Source of the DNA: a virus
Strand: one strand, 5' to 3'
DNA length: 20,218 nt
IMG/VR virus record: IMGVR_UViG_3300037804_000484
Location: 1-20,218 of that record
Shown here: positions 7,380-16,130 of the stretch, one piece after another
How positions within the stretch are numbered: the first letter of the stretch is position 1
Layout: each line of letters starts with the position of its first letter
Notes under the pieces: generated by a model
The model's database searches: none
Told to the model about the DNA's origin: nothing
Seen by the model: the letters and a program-made list of their open reading frames with translations, nothing else
Made by a program: the position numbers and the translations under genes

Positions 7380-8194
7380 TATTTAGTGAAGGATTTTAGT
7401 CGAGCTTTTAAAACGGTCAGCACCTCAGAGTTCTTCTTGTTCTTTAAAAACAAAAGAGTCTCCTCTAGGGTGTCCCCAATTTTCTCATCCCCATTTAGAT
7501 AGGCTGTTCCTACCCGGCGAAGAACTTCGTGGGAGATACAACTTTCTATAAAGGCTGTTTGCTCAAGGTTTTTATCGGTTACTATTTTTAAGAAACTCGC
7601 CGGGTCGGCTTCCACCTCATGCTCCAGCTTTAATTCCTTCCCCTCCGGGGAGAGTCCTTTGGGTGAAGAACCCATCGCCAGAAGAATCATGTCCATCTTA
7701 TCCTCGTCTGCCGAGGCTTTAATAAATTCTCTGTAGGCTTTCTTTTTCACCTCCAGGGCAGAGTGTTTCTCTTGCATCTCCAAGGAAGGGTCGTGTAGAA
7801 AGTATTTAAATTTTCTAGAGCCCATACAAGCATCAGAGTCCGCCGCCACAAAAGGGTGTGCTAGGGCAAACTTGTACTTGATATAATCCATTAAATTGAT
7901 GGGGTTTCCCTTCTGATCTGTAGAAGCATCGAGCTTGGTTCCTTGCCCGTGGTCTACCTCTATGGTGAGCTCCGAGAAGAAAGACTCGGCAGTTTTGTAA
8001 AAATTTGGATCGCTATGTTGCAACCCTAAAAGAGCCGGAAGAAGTTCCTTCTCTTCGGAAAATGTTAATCCCTTATTTGTCTGTCCTGATTTGGTAAAGG
8101 ATGATCCTATCCTGCGCTTTGATTCCGCATAGATATGTTCTGGAATATTTGTGTTATTCGGCTTGCGTCGAATGTATACAATTCTTGATGACAT
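7379..8194 (-). CDS. Unrecognised conserved-type phage virion or assembly protein, 271 aa
   Basis: I do not recognise a family with confidence. The sequence is mixed helical and charged. It has a basic N-terminus (IVYIRRKPNNTN), a central block LMDYIKYKFALAHPFVAADSDACMG-like (about residues 101-124), and a lysine-rich C-terminal helix (LLFLKNKKNSEVLTVLKARL). It sits between the capsid gene and the connector candidate, the place where many phages carry capsid accessory, cargo or neck proteins. It starts 20 bases after the hairpin that follows the capsid gene, so it is expected to be made from read-through transcripts at lower level than capsid. Its TAA overlaps the next ATG. There is no membrane segment or enzymatic motif. 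Confidence 0.65.
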   Translation of the reverse strand: MSSRIVYIRRKPNNTNIPEHIYAESKRRIGSSFTKSGQTNKGLTFSEEKELLPALLGLQHSDPNFYKTAESFFSELTIEVDHGQGTKLDASTDQKGNPINLMDYIKYKFALAHPFVAADSDACMGSRKFKYFLHDPSLEMQEKHSALEVKKKAYREFIKASADEDKMDMILLAMGSSPKGLSPEGKELKLEHEVEADPASFLKIVTDKNLEQTAFIESCISHEVLRRVGTAYLNGDEKIGDTLEETLLFLKNKKNSEVLTVLKARLKSFTK

Positions 8195-8213
8195 GTTCTG
8201 AAATTTTAAGGTG

Positions 8214-8250
8214 ATAAAAAATAGGTGCCGCTCTATGCGACACCTATTAG
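8214..8250 (-). terminator. Rho-independent terminator directly after the capsid gene
   Basis: On the minus strand AATAGGTGTCGC (8237-8248) pairs with GCGGCACCTATT (8220-8231) over 12 positions with a single G-U pair, around a five-base loop, and is followed by a run of T from 8219 down to 8215. It begins 9 bases after the capsid TAG and ends 20 bases before the next gene. The tight position suggests that it limits transcription beyond the capsid gene. Confidence 0.8.
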
Positions 8251-8256
8251 ATTATA

Positions 8257-9675
8257 CTAGGCTACACATTCTAAGTGTAGACAGTTTGTAGCTCTACGAA
8301 TGGCAATCCCCGCAGACTTCATAAAGTGTACGGAAGCTCCATCCACATCATTCGCTCTTAAAGAATTTCCTTGGAATCCTGGAGGCACTGTAGCTCCGGC
8401 AACAGCCCAACGTGTAAACTCTCTTCCTTTTTGAGAAACCAGTTTAACATTAGACTCCCCATCGTAAGTACTCATGTCAAGGAAGATCATTCGGTAAGAC
8501 TCCATTGGCAATCCAGTGGTTGGATGCTTCGGAGAATTCAATGCTCTTGCACCATTGTCTAACAGAGGCAAGTGGCGTACCGTGATCGTGTGACCGTCGA
8601 TGTGCTTGTAGCTAGTGAAGAATCCACCGAGCTCCATATTGCGACCCGAACCAGAGATGAAGTGTGAACCGTCAACTCTAATATAAGTATTAGAATTTAA
8701 CTCCTCTTTCATCGCATTGTCGAACTCTTCCAATCCACCCAATCCGGTGAATAGAACGATGTTCATCTGCTGGGCATCCGAAGCGCCGTATAAGGCATCT
8801 CTCACCGCTTTTTTCAACTTCGACGCAGTTAACGTAGAATACGTATCGGTATTTGGAATTTGCTCCAATACACCAGATCCTAATGGAATAGCTTTTCCAT
8901 TATCGTCTTTTAAGTGAATCACACCGTCAGCATCGCGGTTGTACTGCGAGTACCATAATGCGTATTCAGCTTCCTCTTTCCAACGCAACATGTGTTGGTA
9001 TTCCTCGAAGTCGTACCACAATTTCGTTGTGCGTCCACCAATGTTGAATTCGACATTCACAACTCGCTCAGGGGCAATTCCCTCGTAGCGGTATGACTTA
9101 CGAATAAGTGATATTTGGTTACGCATTTTACTCGGTGCAACCCAGTTTGACTCATTTCCACGAGATCCAGACTGTGCTACCGGCGCAAATAATTGCACGA
9201 ACTGATCACCTGCTGCTGCAGTAATAGAAGATGAAGTAGGGCTTACCAATTGTAAAGTATACTCCCATCCTCCCGCTACTTCAACAGGATCTTCTTGAAC
9301 GCGCATTTGCTCGCCCGAAGGAGATTCGATGATGTATTGTCTCACGAACCACTTCTCAGCAAATACGGCTTTAAAGCGCGTGTGGTTTCCACCTTTTGCG
9401 TCGATCCCTGAAGCTAAAGCCACGGCTTTGTTCAAACTTCCAATAACGGGATAATCGTACTGGATGTCGGAAATTTGTTTAATATTTCCAAGTCCCTCAG
9501 TCAAGAAAGAAAGAGGAAACCTCTTGTCTTCTCTACCCGCTAGGTGGGTTAATACCGGCGATAATACGTCGGGTTGAGTTAAGAGAGCGTTTGCCAACGA
9601 GTTCTCGTCGGTCATGCCCTCTGCGTTGTACTTGTCTTCATAAAGACGAAGCTTTTTCAAATTGTCAGCTGCCAT
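8257..9675 (-). CDS. Major capsid protein, 472 aa
   Basis: I assign this as the HK97-fold major capsid protein on length, composition and position: directly after the acidic scaffold-like gene in the order terminase, portal, scaffold, capsid, and directly followed by a strong terminator, as for the most highly expressed head gene. It is a soluble alpha/beta protein with no signal peptide. Visible landmarks are a helical N-terminus with RLYEDKYNAEGM, a central EEYQHMLRWKEEAEYALWY helix (about 223-241) and a C-terminal strand region ending HFMKSAGIAIRRA. No proteolytic maturation site can be claimed. The ATG at 9675 follows the scaffold stop by 31 bases. An alternative would be another abundant head protein, but no other candidate in the window fits better. 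Confidence 0.8.
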   Translation of the reverse strand: MAADNLKKLRLYEDKYNAEGMTDENSLANALLTQPDVLSPVLTHLAGREDKRFPLSFLTEGLGNIKQISDIQYDYPVIGSLNKAVALASGIDAKGGNHTRFKAVFAEKWFVRQYIIESPSGEQMRVQEDPVEVAGGWEYTLQLVSPTSSSITAAAGDQFVQLFAPVAQSGSRGNESNWVAPSKMRNQISLIRKSYRYEGIAPERVVNVEFNIGGRTTKLWYDFEEYQHMLRWKEEAEYALWYSQYNRDADGVIHLKDDNGKAIPLGSGVLEQIPNTDTYSTLTASKLKKAVRDALYGASDAQQMNIVLFTGLGGLEEFDNAMKEELNSNTYIRVDGSHFISGSGRNMELGGFFTSYKHIDGHTITVRHLPLLDNGARALNSPKHPTTGLPMESYRMIFLDMSTYDGESNVKLVSQKGREFTRWAVAGATVPPGFQGNSLRANDVDGASVHFMKSAGIAIRRATNCLHLECVA

Positions 9676-9706
9676 TTAACAGATTTTTAAGTTTATACAG
9701 GTTTGA

Positions 9707-10861
9707 TTAAAATAATTCATCCAGTCCTGGTAAACCTTTAGTAGCTTTCGGCTGAGAAGATTTTCCTCCACTCATCCGAGATTTTGCACTTCCGCTATTT
9801 GCTTTTAACTTTGATTTTAAATTCTTTGTCTTGGTTGTTTTTGCTGCGTTGACCGCCATTTTAGATAAGTCGAATCCTTTGTAAACCATGTACTCCATAG
9901 CCAACATGGATTCGGTATCCATCTGATCGCGTTCAACCATTCTTTGACTTCTGCCCTGTGCATCTACAGGTTTAGCCATCCAATCGTAAAACTTGCGCTT
10001 GTCGGATTGGGTAATATTTATTCCCTTTACTTCACCAGAGGAAATCGTCTGGTTAATTTCATTCCAGGTCTCTTCATTTTTACGCTTTGTATCTTGCGCC
10101 GTCTGAGCCTGTTGATTTAATAGATCCTGCTCTTTTTGAGCCTCTAAAGAAGAGAGCTTGTTTAAGTCCCTTTGAGACTTTTTAAATAAAAGCCCGGTAT
10201 CTTCCAGGTCCTCCAGACTCTCGGAGATCTCTTCGGTGTTGTAGCCTTGGTGCTCCATCAAAGCCGAGACTACCTGCTTTTGCATGCTTGTATTGTCCTC
10301 GGCGATCTCTACCCCAGCGTATCTGCTGGCTTGACTGCTCGTCTGGAAATACTTCTGCGGGTCTCCCCCGTTGATGCGGTATTGCATAAATTTTTGCACC
10401 TCGGGCATTTGCTGGAAAATTTCCGCGAGTTTCGTATCGGCAATCTTCTCGGCAACGCTTTGCGTGTAGGAGGCAATTCCCTGGTAGGAATCTTCAAAAT
10501 CTCCCTCGACTTCATATCCGAGGATTTTATCCAATTCTGAAATAACTGATGGATCCGCATTATCATCATCAGAAGAATCAGCGGTATCATCAATTTGATC
10601 CCCAGCATCCCCATGATCATCAGTTCCATCCCCAGTTGTTTGAGTGGATGAAGCGTCTGCCTCTGCGGATGCTTGTGAATCTGTGTCATTGTCCAGGTTT
10701 TGATCATCCCCCTTGTCCGGTTCCGATACATTACCCGCTGTTGTTAAATCCTGCGAAACAGCATCAGTAGTGTCCGCTACTGTAGGTGTGCTGTCGTCGA
10801 ATAAATCAACCATATTGACCTGTGAAAGGTCTAGTCCCGTTGTTTGTTCTGTGCCATTCAT
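9707..10861 (-). CDS. Capsid scaffolding protein candidate, 384 aa
   Basis: The first 110 residues are extremely acidic and low in complexity (many Asp, Ser, Thr, for example DSSDDDNADPSVISELD). Residues about 190-280 are glutamine- and charge-rich helices expected to form coiled coils, and the last 50 residues turn basic (TKTKNLKSKLKANSGSAKSR) before a short acidic end, GLPGLDELF. An acidic coiled body with a basic C-terminal capsid-binding tail is typical of phage scaffolding proteins, which guide capsid assembly and then leave. The position between portal and capsid supports this. An 87-base leader separates it from the portal gene, longer than other gaps in the operon. A 140-codon open frame inside the Asp-rich region is a shadow caused by biased codons. 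Confidence 0.75.
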   Translation of the reverse strand: MNGTEQTTGLDLSQVNMVDLFDDSTPTVADTTDAVSQDLTTAGNVSEPDKGDDQNLDNDTDSQASAEADASSTQTTGDGTDDHGDAGDQIDDTADSSDDDNADPSVISELDKILGYEVEGDFEDSYQGIASYTQSVAEKIADTKLAEIFQQMPEVQKFMQYRINGGDPQKYFQTSSQASRYAGVEIAEDNTSMQKQVVSALMEHQGYNTEEISESLEDLEDTGLLFKKSQRDLNKLSSLEAQKEQDLLNQQAQTAQDTKRKNEETWNEINQTISSGEVKGINITQSDKRKFYDWMAKPVDAQGRSQRMVERDQMDTESMLAMEYMVYKGFDLSKMAVNAAKTTKTKNLKSKLKANSGSAKSRMSGGKSSQPKATKGLPGLDELF

Positions 10862-10948
10862 AATTCAAATTTAATTAATTGTAATAAGAATTCACTTATC
10901 ACAAGGTTCGTCCCAAATTGTTCTTACTATATAAACTTTTTACATAGA

Positions 10949-13165
10949 TTATTTTTTCTCTTTGCGAGTCTTTAACTCGTCATTTTTCACTTTTCGCTCT
11001 ATAAGGTCAAGTTTGCGCTTGTCCAATTCGTCTTTAATTCCGTTTTTATTTACGTCGTTTTGATGCTTATGACCATTGCCCATTTCTTTCATCTCGGCGA
11101 TGTAGATGTCCTTATCTCTATCCAGTTGATTTTCGGTAGACTCAAAGATTTGCTCTGCCTCTTTCTGCTGCGCTTGCGCCTCTTGCATCTGCATCTGTGC
11201 TTGCTCTGCTTGCTGTGCTTGCTGCCCTTCGATTTCCTCTTGAAGTCTTTCCACCTGAGCGAGTTTTGTCTTGATGGTCGCAAAGTGGTCCATATCCAAG
11301 ATCTCGGCGATGGTAGAAGGCTTGGCACCGTTTTGTGAGAAAGCTTGAATCATCCCTCGAAGCTGTTGTAGCTTCTCGGACTCTCTAGCGGAATTCTTCA
11401 CATAGACTCCAAAACTTACCTCGGAGAGTTCTGAGGCTTCCAGCTCTACAAATACCTGGTCCAGATCTGAACCTATGTACTGGAATTTCTTCCCGTCCTT
11501 CCAAGCGACCTTAGAAGTATCTAAAAGTCCAAGGCGTTCTTTCTCTTCGAACTTCTCGAATTTTCTAAACAACTCTTCGGTGATCAATGAGCTCTGGAAT
11601 ACGGCGCGCTCAGTGGAACCCACCCCATCGGTAGCCATAACTTGACCCTTTCTCTGGCGGTTAAAGCCCACCAAATCTTCCCACTCTTGTTTGATCGCCT
11701 GCAGAAGTTCAAACTGTGCGGCGATATATTGTCCCAAAGACATATCCAATACCTGAAACTGGTTAAAGGATACCCGCTCTCCGGACTTCCCCTCGGCTGT
11801 AGAATCTATAAATGCGAATCCCATGGCATCGGCGAAGTACATGAACTTCTCCTCGTCCCAGCCGTGACGCTTTGGAATGGCATTGATTTCCATCAGCATG
11901 ATCTTATCCTTGTTCTTGGCGATGGAAAGCTCCAGGCGGTAGTGGAATACATTGTAGAGAATTTGATAGGGAACTCCCATAGACACTATGGAAATATTGT
12001 CCGAATGTCGATCCGAGTATTTTCTGCCGTTGTAGGGAAGCTTACAGATGGAATAGTTCTCCAGCTGAGTGCGCTGCACCTGGCAGGGACCCAATCCCAA
12101 ATAAATATCACCGTCCAGGCGATACCCTTCCATGGCTTGGTTTACCCAAACCCAATCAATCGTCTCTCCGGCATCGCGGTCGAGTTTGTAATTCTCATCC
12201 ACGGTCATCTCCTGAGGTTGTCCCATCTCATCGGTATAGCTGAGAAAGCCAATCTTCCGAAAAGACTTCCAACAAACGTGAAGGACTTCTACGGTTCGGT
12301 CCGAATGTTCCCGGTCCTCGCGAGAGTCTAAAAAGTCTAAAGAGAACCCTCCATCATTAGAGGTAGTTGGGTTTTCCAATCTTTCCAGGTCCTTCTCGCC
12401 TAAGATGTCGTAAAATTTATCGACCACCTGATTCACGCTCATGCGCTTGCGTCGCACCTGCCAATCCGAGTCTTCGATAAAGGTTACCGAATCGGTCTTG
12501 GCGTAGTCTAAATCAAAAGGTGAAACCACCTCGTAATCGACAGAGTTCATGCAGACCCCTTTATAGGAATACACATAACCGGATACCACCCAGTCAAAAA
12601 ATGCCTCTTGAAATCTATCGTCCAGATCCAAATCTATCGAGAGTGCCGTGAGCGCATGTTGTCCCTTGATGGCTCTGGCATCTTTGTAGGAGGAATCAAA
12701 AGCCTTTTTAAATGCTTCGGGTTCTACCTGCTCTTTCGAGGGCATGCCGGTTTGCACCCCCTGATCGTTAAGCTCGTTAACATAACGCTGCTTGAGATAA
12801 TTCAAAGTTGCCTTGTACTCGTCCTCTTGCTTTTTAGAGACTACATCCCTATTGTGGCAAAGCACTTGGTAGTTGGCGGAGCGTTTGGATTTTTCTCCCA
12901 GCAGTAAATCCACGATGGGTTTGATAATATTGTAAGAGCGCAACTTCGCCGGGTAGCCTCGCTTGGGAGCTTTAGCCCCATAGGGAGAGATTACGTAATT
13001 GTAATCTGAAGTTTCCAGATGTCCGTTATAGGCATTATATAAATCAAACAATTTACTCTTCTGTCCGCTTGCAAAAGAACTCTCATTAATTAAGGCTTTC
13101 ATAGAATCCTTATACCACTGATCGTTCTTTTTTGTTAAGGGGAGTTTTTGTTTAGGTAATTGCAT
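10949..13165 (-). CDS. Portal protein, 738 aa
   Basis: This large protein matches the P22/crAss-type portal layout. It has an N-terminal clip/wing region with LRSYNIIKPIVDLLLGEKSK (75-94), a central block with DWVVSGYVYSYKGVCMNSVD and VVSPFDLDYAKT (191-224), a stem helix region around QILYNVFHYRLELSIAKNKD (401-420), and a long C-terminal helical tail from about 595. The tail is glutamine/alanine-rich (648-670), fitting a coiled-coil barrel, and ends in a lysine-rich segment. Residues 704-715 (DVNKNGIKDELD) match a calcium-binding loop of EF-hand/thrombospondin type. Twelve copies of the protein would form the DNA entry ring at one capsid vertex and dock the terminase. It lies 25 bases after the terminase stop, in the canonical order. 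Confidence 0.88.
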   Translation of the reverse strand: MQLPKQKLPLTKKNDQWYKDSMKALINESSFASGQKSKLFDLYNAYNGHLETSDYNYVISPYGAKAPKRGYPAKLRSYNIIKPIVDLLLGEKSKRSANYQVLCHNRDVVSKKQEDEYKATLNYLKQRYVNELNDQGVQTGMPSKEQVEPEAFKKAFDSSYKDARAIKGQHALTALSIDLDLDDRFQEAFFDWVVSGYVYSYKGVCMNSVDYEVVSPFDLDYAKTDSVTFIEDSDWQVRRKRMSVNQVVDKFYDILGEKDLERLENPTTSNDGGFSLDFLDSREDREHSDRTVEVLHVCWKSFRKIGFLSYTDEMGQPQEMTVDENYKLDRDAGETIDWVWVNQAMEGYRLDGDIYLGLGPCQVQRTQLENYSICKLPYNGRKYSDRHSDNISIVSMGVPYQILYNVFHYRLELSIAKNKDKIMLMEINAIPKRHGWDEEKFMYFADAMGFAFIDSTAEGKSGERVSFNQFQVLDMSLGQYIAAQFELLQAIKQEWEDLVGFNRQRKGQVMATDGVGSTERAVFQSSLITEELFRKFEKFEEKERLGLLDTSKVAWKDGKKFQYIGSDLDQVFVELEASELSEVSFGVYVKNSARESEKLQQLRGMIQAFSQNGAKPSTIAEILDMDHFATIKTKLAQVERLQEEIEGQQAQQAEQAQMQMQEAQAQQKEAEQIFESTENQLDRDKDIYIAEMKEMGNGHKHQNDVNKNGIKDELDKRKLDLIERKVKNDELKTRKEKK

Positions 13166-13190
13166 ATATCAAGGGTCTATTCTTTCAAAA

Positions 13191-15173
13191 TTAATTAAAA
13201 AACTCCCGGTTCCAGAAGTCTGAGCCGTCGGATTCAACAGCGGTTTCCACCACCTTATTATGTAGATCTTTTAGGTGGTACATACCCACCAACATTGCCG
13301 AGACTCTATCGAAGTTTCCCTTTTTGGAATTGTATTTTATAAGTTCTTCCAAAAGTGCCAGGTCGTAAATTTGATGTAGGTTCATCTGCTGATTCCCCTG
13401 CTCATCTTTCCCCCGTTTGCTTCGAAGCCAGTCTCTCAGGTAAATCTCCGCCTGTCCCTTTCTCTGGGAAGAACCCATGGAACAGCCATATTTACGTCCC
13501 AACTTCTTGATGCGCACCCCGTCGGTCTGGTCAAAAATCTCTACTTCAGTCATCAACCAGTGCAGCTTCTTAAAACGCTTGGCGTAGGGAATCACTTCCC
13601 CACGATCGTTCTCAAAGCCAATCTTGGCATTGTAGTATTCGGCGAGTTTAAATAAGATTTCGTTGTATTCATCTTGGTATTCTGTACGCCCCACATAAGA
13701 GGCAACAATCATATCGTCGGGTTGGGAATGTCTATTGGGGCGCTTGAGTACATAAGCACTTCCCAGGGAAGCTCCACCACCGTCTGAGCCAAAGGGATCG
13801 TGTACAATAATGTACATATTGTTTGGCGTTACTCCCGAGGAATTTCTGTGTGGGGATTGATAAACCACCACCGCTCCTTTGAGATTGTCTCTTTTGTCGT
13901 GGGGAAATTTCTCTATAGGTCTGGCAGAATCGTCGGGACGAAATTTCACCCCTTTACCCGAATCCACCAATTTTCCCGCAATACCCAAGTTCTTGTGAAG
14001 ACCGTGGGCTAATACATGATTTCGGTGTTCCATAAGTTCCCCGGTAGGGAATAGGTTGTTACTCTCCTGAATAAAAGATTCACGAGGGCACCAAGGATAC
14101 TCCGCGCAGTGCTTGTCGTAGACACCAGGATCTTTTGCATCCCTTTTAATTTGTTCTCGGTGTGCATCTTCAGCTTGCTTTGCTTTCTCGGTCAGGGAAT
14201 TCCCATGACTGTCCATATAGCCGATCTTGTTTTTATATGAAGGGAAAAAGAAACCGCAGGATGTACCTGCAGCTCCTTCGTCCCATTCATTCTCAAAAGA
14301 CATCAAATTGTAGGCTTCGGGGTTGTAGAACATTGACTCGAAATCAATGGCACCTCCGGAGAGATCCCCTCCGGTACCAAATAATACCATTGTTCCGGTA
14401 GTAATATCCCCGTCCTCTACACAAGGCTTAGTAGCCAGATATGACGCTTTGAGATTATCAAATGTTCCAGCTTCCTCAAAAATTATAAGACTCGCGTCTT
14501 TTCCCCTGGCGGCATCGGGATTGTCTTTAAAGGTAATCGCCTCCACCTCGGATTTGTAGCCCCGCTCCACAGATTGTCCGTTGATGTATTCCAGATACGA
14601 AGCCCTTCGATGGTTCTGTTTGTCCACCGCCTGACGGCGTTTTGCCCAGCCCGTATGCTGATTTAAAAAGTTCATATTGTCACTCACCATGGTCATAATC
14701 CCCTTGGGATACAAGTACTTCTTGTCAAAGGCGCACAGTAGCGTGTAGGTATTCTTATACGAAGAATATTGGTTGGTAGACACCGAAGCATTCTTATAGG
14801 AGAATCCCTTACGACGGGCTTTACCCACGATAAGGTGCTTGCCTGTATCCTGTGCTTGTTTTAATGAGGTAAAATATGCGTGATCTCCGTCCCAGAAATT
14901 TGGGAAGGTGACGATCTTTCTGCCCGAGGTTTTCTTTTTCTCCAGCTCTGCCTCGCCGCCAGTCTGAGTTAATTTAATTTGATTGAAGTTCAGATAGAAG
15001 TAATGGTCTCCGGTCAGATATTCACCACCGACACTGTAACCTTCTCGACATCGACGCAGCTGTTCAGACCAGTATTCGTAGTAACCTACCGAACCCATGG
15101 GGTCTGCACAGTAATAACCGTGTTTTAAAAAATGCAGTGCCTCTCGGCGAAATTCCTGAGTATTTACAAACAT
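13191..15173 (-). CDS. Terminase large subunit (packaging ATPase/nuclease), 660 aa
   Basis: The enzyme pumps and cuts phage DNA during head filling. From the ATG at 15173 the ATPase motifs are a Walker-A-like GKARRKGFS (about 117-125), Walker B SLIIFEEAG (about 228-236) and a coupling motif FGTGGD (about 265-270). The nuclease domain shows HDPFGSDG (first Asp about 459), GFENDRGE (about 519-526) and NFDRVSA (Asp about 622). The open frame extends 30 codons further to 15263, but that would overlap the upstream gene by 89 bases. The ATG at 15173 lies one base after the upstream TGA (TGATATG), as for other junctions here, so I prefer it. The protein works with the portal encoded next. The length is normal for crAss-like terminases. 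Confidence 0.92.
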   Translation of the reverse strand: MFVNTQEFRREALHFLKHGYYCADPMGSVGYYEYWSEQLRRCREGYSVGGEYLTGDHYFYLNFNQIKLTQTGGEAELEKKKTSGRKIVTFPNFWDGDHAYFTSLKQAQDTGKHLIVGKARRKGFSYKNASVSTNQYSSYKNTYTLLCAFDKKYLYPKGIMTMVSDNMNFLNQHTGWAKRRQAVDKQNHRRASYLEYINGQSVERGYKSEVEAITFKDNPDAARGKDASLIIFEEAGTFDNLKASYLATKPCVEDGDITTGTMVLFGTGGDLSGGAIDFESMFYNPEAYNLMSFENEWDEGAAGTSCGFFFPSYKNKIGYMDSHGNSLTEKAKQAEDAHREQIKRDAKDPGVYDKHCAEYPWCPRESFIQESNNLFPTGELMEHRNHVLAHGLHKNLGIAGKLVDSGKGVKFRPDDSARPIEKFPHDKRDNLKGAVVVYQSPHRNSSGVTPNNMYIIVHDPFGSDGGGASLGSAYVLKRPNRHSQPDDMIVASYVGRTEYQDEYNEILFKLAEYYNAKIGFENDRGEVIPYAKRFKKLHWLMTEVEIFDQTDGVRIKKLGRKYGCSMGSSQRKGQAEIYLRDWLRSKRGKDEQGNQQMNLHQIYDLALLEELIKYNSKKGNFDRVSAMLVGMYHLKDLHNKVVETAVESDGSDFWNREFFN

Positions 15174-15174
15174 A

Positions 15175-15756
15175 TCAATCTTCAAAAAGTGAAGTTGTTC
15201 CTCCTCCTTTGATCTTTCGATCATTGGTCTGTTCTTTTTTAACCTTATCTTCCAAACTCTCAATAGAGTCTATGGCTTTGGGCAGACTCTCGGCTAGGGA
15301 AATCAGCTGTCCGACGGATTTCACCACATCGGAAATGTCCATACCATCTTCCTGCTGTTCGCCATCTGTCAAGGACAGTGCAACTTCAATGCGCTCTCGA
15401 AGTGCATCGATCACACGCGAGGAGGTAAGCAAAGATTCTTTAATAGAAATAAGCGACTTCATTGCCGGGGTAATCTGCAGGGCATTGTATTTATCCATCG
15501 CCGCCTTCACGTCATTATCCGGTCTCCAATCCTCCGACAGATTCAACTCTCCCTTGATGCGCTCAGAGCGTTCTTGTGGGTGGTAAATTCCGTAGGGCGA
15601 TTTGTAGGAGACCATAAAATACACATAGGCGAGTTCGGCAAATGCCCCCCGCTTCTTGCGATCTTTATCCCGGGTAATCAAAAGTTTGAATGCGGGGATA
15701 ATCTTAATCTCGGGATCAAGTATTATCTTGAAATTTTCCTCTTTGAATAATTGCAC
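15175..15756 (-). CDS. Coiled-coil protein directly before the terminase; small-terminase candidate, 193 aa
   Basis: I recognise a conserved-looking phage block, FAELAYVYFMVSYKSPYGIY (39-58), which I recall from proteins encoded next to terminase genes in crAss-like phages, but I can name no established function. The N-terminus has KIIPAFKLLITRDKDRKKR (18-36). Residues about 100-180 are long amphipathic helices (VKSVGQLISLAESLPKAIDSI) suited to a coiled coil, and the tail is GGG-rich. Its place just before the large terminase and the oligomerising helices make it a candidate small terminase or packaging partner; a scaffold or assembly role is also possible. It starts inside the HU-like gene (41-base overlap) and its TGA is one base from the terminase ATG. 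Confidence 0.7.
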   Translation of the reverse strand: MQLFKEENFKIILDPEIKIIPAFKLLITRDKDRKKRGAFAELAYVYFMVSYKSPYGIYHPQERSERIKGELNLSEDWRPDNDVKAAMDKYNALQITPAMKSLISIKESLLTSSRVIDALRERIEVALSLTDGEQQEDGMDISDVVKSVGQLISLAESLPKAIDSIESLEDKVKKEQTNDRKIKGGGTTSLFED

Positions 15757-15973
15757 TTCTATCGTTTAGTAGTTGTACTCTTTTCGGATTGACCGTAAAC
15801 TTGCCTAAGTAAGGCAGGCGCACAGTCTGAAAAGCTCCATGGCTCATCACCTTTTTTACATAGGTGAACTGACTCTCCACAATGGCGTGGACTTCGGATA
15901 ATTTTGCGCCCAGCTCTCGGGCAATTTCCCCTGAGATTTCTACCTCTAATTTCCCCCGCCTTCCCTTAGCCAT
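15716..15973 (-). CDS. HU/IHF-like DNA-bending protein, 85 aa
   Basis: The segment FQTVRLPYLGKFTVNPKRV (about 48-66), preceded by helices LSEVHAIVESQFTYVKKVM, matches the HU/IHF family pattern where F..V.LP..GKF leads into the DNA-binding arm. It is near the usual 90-100 residues but has a short arm and an N-terminal basic stretch (KGRRGKLEVEI). Similar IHF-like proteins are encoded in crAss-like phage genomes. It probably binds and bends DNA, either for packaging-site recognition next to the terminase or for integrase action at the attP region. The ATG at 15973 is preferred over a TTG one codon upstream. It overlaps the 54-residue gene upstream by 8 bases and the downstream gene by 41 bases. 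Confidence 0.7.
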   Translation of the reverse strand: MAKGRRGKLEVEISGEIARELGAKLSEVHAIVESQFTYVKKVMSHGAFQTVRLPYLGKFTVNPKRVQLLNDRSAIIQRGKFQDNT

Positions 15974-16130
15974 CAATCATGGTATATTGGGTGGCGACAT
16001 CTTGCGTGTCGTAATCCAAAATGATTACCTGCTCAAAGCGCTCGCCTTGAGCTAAAAGCATTTGCTCATAATCGATCGAATGCAAGAGGGCTTCTTCCAA
16101 GGTGATAAAGACAAATGAAAAACTCATCAT
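15966..16130 (-). CDS. Small unknown protein, 54 aa
   Basis: A short minus-strand gene fills the gap between the winged-helix gene and the HU-like gene. Its ATG overlaps the upstream TGA (ATGA at 16127-16130) and its TAA lies 8 bases inside the HU-like gene, the same tight packing as the rest of the operon. The product begins MMSFSFVFITLEEALLHSID and continues with an acidic, glutamine-containing helix and the strand QVIILDYDTQDVATQYT. The ITLEEALLHSIDYEQML part is predicted helical and the rest beta. I recognise no family. A second ATG in tandem is an alternative start. Confidence 0.6.
   Translation of the reverse strand: MMSFSFVFITLEEALLHSIDYEQMLLAQGERFEQVIILDYDTQDVATQYTMIDG

Noticed and set aside
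10309-10731. 140-codon minus-strand open frame inside the scaffold gene
   Set aside because: It is an alternate frame created by the Asp-rich low-complexity region and encodes a Met/Ile/Arg-rich product with no domain.
11642-12331. 229-codon plus-strand open frame
   Set aside because: It lies wholly antisense to the portal gene, has no recognisable domain, and opposes a continuous operon; it is a shadow of portal codon usage.
15174-15263. 30-codon N-terminal extension of the terminase
   Set aside because: It would overlap the upstream gene by 89 bases, has a basic atypical sequence, and a better ATG lies one base after the upstream stop.
15137-15586. 149-codon plus-strand open frame
   Set aside because: It is antisense to the pre-terminase coiled-coil gene and the terminase start, and is serine/leucine-rich without protein-like features.
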